NCBI GenBank assembly: GCA_963929865.1
Contig: CAWVKK010000048.1
Span: 1 to 8,265 of the forward strand
Source of the DNA: JAGZHZ01 sp963929865
GTDB taxonomy: Bacteria > Bacillota > Clostridia > Lachnospirales > Lachnospiraceae
DNA: 8,265 bases
Reading direction: 5' to 3'
Part shown: piece after piece, positions 7,136 to 8,265 of the stretch
Position numbering within the stretch: the stretch's first letter is position 1
How the letters are laid out: each line of letters opens with the position of its first letter
Notes under the pieces: generated by a model
What the model was told of the DNA's origin: nothing
Databases searched by the model: none
What the model saw: the letters and a program-made list of their open reading frames with translations, nothing else
Position numbers and translations under genes: made by a program

Positions 7136-7164
7136 GTGTCTGCTTTCCGGAGCGGACATTTTTT
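7136..7164 (+). terminator. Intrinsic terminator of the riboswitch expression platform
   Basis: GTCTGCT (7138-7144) pairs with AGCGGAC (7151-7157) around a TTCCGG loop, extended by T-A and G-T pairs, followed by six T at 7159-7164. It lies about 75 bases after the aptamer. A competing arrangement exists: GCAGA at 7123-7127 can pair with TCTGC at 7139-7143 and block the terminator, while TTCTGC (7108-7113) can pair with GCAGAA (7123-7128) and release it. This fits transcriptional OFF control when cobalamin is bound. Confidence 0.85.
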
Positions 7165-7416
7165 ATGGAATGACTGTGAAAAACGTTCACAGAACCTTAG
7201 ATACGGTAATTATGCAGAAATTAAACGGCATGGTGAGGAGTCCCGCTGTCTTTGAAAAGCTGAACGCAGCAAACAGATTCGTTTTTTCCGCAAGAAAACG
7301 GTTCTATCCTCGACGGGTTCACGCCCCTTTCAGAGACAGAGGGACAAAATCATCCTCGAAGAAAAAAGAGACTGTCCCGGCGGTGCAGAGCGGACAGAGA
7401 TCAAAATAGAAAAAGG
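7165..7416 (+). other. Riboswitch-controlled transcript of unknown content (small RNA, small ORF or gene remnant)
   Basis: About 250 bases lie between the riboswitch terminator and a second strong terminator. No recognised gene is present. The best reading frame starts at ATG 7170 and ends at TAG 7409 (79 codons, beginning MTVKNVHRTL, with a very basic, low-complexity second half), but no good ribosome binding site precedes it (only GGA directly before the ATG). A second frame is also nearly open, so there is no coding signal that favours one frame. Several hairpins are visible: 7174-7180 with 7186-7192 (perfect 7 bp), 7280-7287 with 7293-7300 (8 bp), 7325-7330 with 7338-7343, and 7372-7377 with 7392-7397. 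A B12-controlled noncoding RNA is at least as likely as a small protein. I do not recognise either. Confidence 0.5.
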
Positions 7417-7469
7417 AAAGCGCTGTAAGACGGAGAAAAAGAAAGAATCCGGTTTGCGGCGCTTTTTTT
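7417..7469 (+). terminator. Strong rho-independent terminator ending the riboswitch transcript
   Basis: AAAGCGC (7417-7423) pairs with GCGCTTT (7459-7465), and the stem extends inward to CGGA/TCCG (7431-7434 with 7448-7451), about 18 positions with one mismatch and several G-T pairs, followed by T to 7469. It closes the unit that begins at 6836 and isolates it from the metal-protein gene. Confidence 0.9.
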
Positions 7470-7476
7470 GTCTATC

Positions 7477-7505
7477 TTGACAAAACAGACAGTTAATGGT
7501 AAACT
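7477..7505 (+). promoter_or_regulatory. Promoter of the HMA-domain protein gene
   Basis: TTGACA (7477-7482) is perfect; TAAACT (7500-7505), 17 bases on, matches four of six -10 positions. Transcription would begin near 7512, inside the palindrome at 7512-7527, leaving a leader of about 200 nt before the ATG at 7711. Confidence 0.72.
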
Positions 7506-7566
7506 CAAATTGTTAGGTATAACTAACTTGTAAAAGCCTAATAAAAAAATACAGTAGTCTGTTTTG
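7481..7566. repeat. 10-bp perfect inverted repeat flanking the promoter and operator
   Basis: CAAAACAGAC at 7481-7490 is the exact reverse complement of GTCTGTTTTG at 7557-7566. The two arms lie 66 bases apart and enclose the -10 element and the palindrome. The left arm overlaps the end of the -35 and is not in the transcript that starts near 7512, so pairing in RNA would need readthrough from upstream. Its role is unknown. Confidence 0.5.
7512..7527 (+). promoter_or_regulatory. Palindromic operator resembling a DtxR/MntR-family metal-repressor box
   Basis: GTTAGGTATAACTAAC is a 16-base palindrome with one mismatched pair. Its core TTAGGTATAACTAA resembles the TTAGG...CCTAA type sites of iron- or manganese-dependent DtxR/IdeR/MntR repressors. 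It sits exactly at the expected transcription start, a position where a bound repressor would block initiation. The assignment to this regulator family is inference from sequence similarity to remembered consensus sites. Confidence 0.6.
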
Positions 7567-7623
7567 AGAAAAAAGCGAATAAGATAAAAAAGATAGATCG
7601 GTTTTTTCCTCGAAAGACACATT

Positions 7624-7665
7624 GCCGCGCATACCGGCAGTCTGCGTGCCGGATGGAATTGCGGC
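7624..7665 (+). other. Nested hairpin in the leader of the HMA-protein mRNA
   Basis: CCGGCA (7634-7639) pairs with TGCCGG (7647-7652) around a 7-base loop, and GCCGC (7624-7628) can pair with GCGGC (7661-7665) outside it. No T run follows. The remaining leader (about 7528-7623) is A-rich with no recognised element. It could be a regulatory leader, but no known riboswitch class was recognised. Confidence 0.4.
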
Positions 7666-7710
7666 GGAGGAGGAAAAAGAGACACGATCAAAAATGAGAG
7701 GAGAAGGAAA

Positions 7711-8082
7711 ATGGGGACAGCGGTTGTAATTCTAATTTTAATTATCGTGTGCATTCTGGGAATCAAGAGCTATGCGAAAAAACTGGCGTCCGGATGCTGC
7801 GGATCAGGCGGAGAAAAGGTAAAGAAAAAGAAGGTAGAGGACAAAAAGGAAGCGCACTATCCGTACAGAATGCAGATGAAAATCGACGGTATGGTGTGCG
7901 GAAACTGCGCGACCAGAGTGGAGAACAGTCTCAACGCGCTGGAGGGAGTGTGGGCCAGCGTAGACCTTGGCAGACAGACTGCAACCGTGCGCATGAAACA
8001 GAAAATAGAGGAGAAGACATTAAAGGATGCGGTAAGAGACGCCGGATACACCGTGATCAGGGCGGAATATGAAAAGACGTGA
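7711..8082 (+). CDS. Small membrane-anchored heavy-metal-associated (HMA) domain protein
   Basis: The protein has 123 residues. Residues 3-18 are a single hydrophobic segment with a one-residue-short N terminus, followed by a basic stretch and a GCCGSGG cysteine-rich turn (28-34). This N-terminal part resembles the small FeoB-associated cysteine-rich membrane proteins. After a Lys-rich linker (35-50), residues 52-120 form a ferredoxin-like HMA domain with the metal motif GMVCGNCA (60-67; C63 and C66), as in copper chaperones and the N-terminal domains of P-type metal ATPases. It probably binds Cu+ or another soft metal at the membrane. GAGGAG at 7698-7703, seven bases before the ATG, fixes the start. 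The gene has its own promoter with a metal-repressor-like palindrome. No P-type ATPase or Feo gene is in the window. The metal and partner are not known. Confidence 0.87.
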   Translation: MGTAVVILILIIVCILGIKSYAKKLASGCCGSGGEKVKKKKVEDKKEAHYPYRMQMKIDGMVCGNCATRVENSLNALEGVWASVDLGRQTATVRMKQKIEEKTLKDAVRDAGYTVIRAEYEKT

Positions 8083-8167
8083 TGCCAAAGAAAAAGAGAC
8101 AGGGATGCGGACATGTGTGCGGGCGGAAAGAAATTTTTGCAAAAGTTGGAAAAATTGAAAAACAGGG

Positions 8168-8196
8168 TTGACAAATGAAAAGATATCTGCTAAAAT
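8168..8196 (+). promoter_or_regulatory. Strong promoter of the downstream tRNA transcript
   Basis: TTGACA (8168-8173) and TAAAAT (8191-8196) are separated by 17 bases. The start near 8203 is about 42 bases before the tRNA at 8245, as usual for a tRNA operon. Between the HMA gene and this promoter (8083-8167) no gene and no clear terminator were seen; AATTTTT/AAAAATT around 8133-8156 is only a weak A/T inverted repeat. Confidence 0.85.
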
Positions 8197-8244
8197 GCCT
8201 ATTGTCAGTTTGGTGAAGAAAACAAACGGAAGAGCCAATGAGAT

Positions 8245-8265
8245 GCCCAGATAGCTCAGTTGGTA
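8245..8265 (+). tRNA. 5' end of a tRNA, cut by the window edge
   Basis: GCCCAGA is a 7-base acceptor strand, followed by TA at tRNA positions 8-9 and the D-arm GCTCAGTTGGTA. The anticodon lies outside the window, so the amino acid cannot be read. The acceptor and D-arm would suit tRNA-Phe among others. Confidence 0.85.

Noticed and set aside
7134..7169. ATG at 7134 as start of the 91-codon frame ending at 7409
   Set aside because: This start is embedded at the edge of the terminator hairpin and its only purine stretch is one base away. If the frame is real, ATG 7170 is the better start.
7061..7255. 64-codon frame starting directly at the end of the riboswitch aptamer
   Set aside because: It would start with TTG inside the P1 stem, has no ribosome binding site and runs through the intrinsic terminator at 7136-7164.
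7061..7416. ANTAR/EutV-type tandem hairpins with six-base loops, as in the B12-controlled RNAs of ethanolamine operons
   Set aside because: I looked for paired hairpins with A at loop position 1 and G at position 4. The nearest is AGAGAC at 7332-7337, but its closing pair is C-A and no partner hairpin follows, so the match is not convincing.
7577..7606. A6...T6 inverted repeat in the HMA leader as a possible attenuator
   Set aside because: The stem is made only of A-T pairs with a 10-base loop, too weak for a terminator.
7401..7766. 121-codon open frame on the minus strand
   Set aside because: It overlaps a terminator, the promoter and the start of the HMA gene, has no ribosome binding site, and its hydrophobic character comes from A-rich complement sequence.

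Overview
The window looks like an ordinary chromosomal stretch from a Clostridia-type Firmicute, most likely Lachnospiraceae. This is inferred from the mid-GC, A-rich intergenic style, strong AGGAG-like ribosome binding sites, near-consensus TTGACA/TATAAT-type promoters, rho-independent terminators with long T tracts, tRNAs without an encoded CCA, and the anaerobic cobaltochelatase CbiK. No phage, insertion sequence, CRISPR array or defence system was seen.

Layout: a tRNA-Leu(UAA), lacking only its first base, and its terminator (1-124); cysK for cysteine synthase (174-1103, +); a terminator shared with the convergent gene; a membrane-anchored polysaccharide-deacetylase-like protein (1224-2759, -) with its own strong promoter; cbiK for sirohydrochlorin cobaltochelatase (3040-3828, -); hemA for glutamyl-tRNA reductase (4013-5248, +), divergent from cbiK; an AGCS-family sodium/amino-acid symporter (5358-6806, +); a complete cobalamin riboswitch with its own promoter (6836-7164); about 250 nt between two terminators with no recognisable gene (7165-7416); a small membrane-anchored heavy-metal-associated (HMA) domain protein (7711-8082, +) behind a promoter carrying a DtxR/MntR-like palindrome; and a strong promoter reading into the 5' end of another tRNA at the window edge.

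The common theme of the middle part is tetrapyrrole and cobalamin metabolism. HemA makes glutamate-1-semialdehyde, the first dedicated step toward uroporphyrinogen III; CbiK inserts cobalt into sirohydrochlorin; and the riboswitch senses the end product, adenosylcobalamin. The riboswitch is not placed in front of either enzyme gene. It controls a short transcript of unknown content that ends at a second strong terminator. This is the most interesting item in the window: it may be a riboswitch-controlled small RNA, a small unrecognised protein, or the remnant of a lost gene. The second item worth attention is the metal-type operator and the 10-bp inverted repeat around the promoter of the HMA protein.
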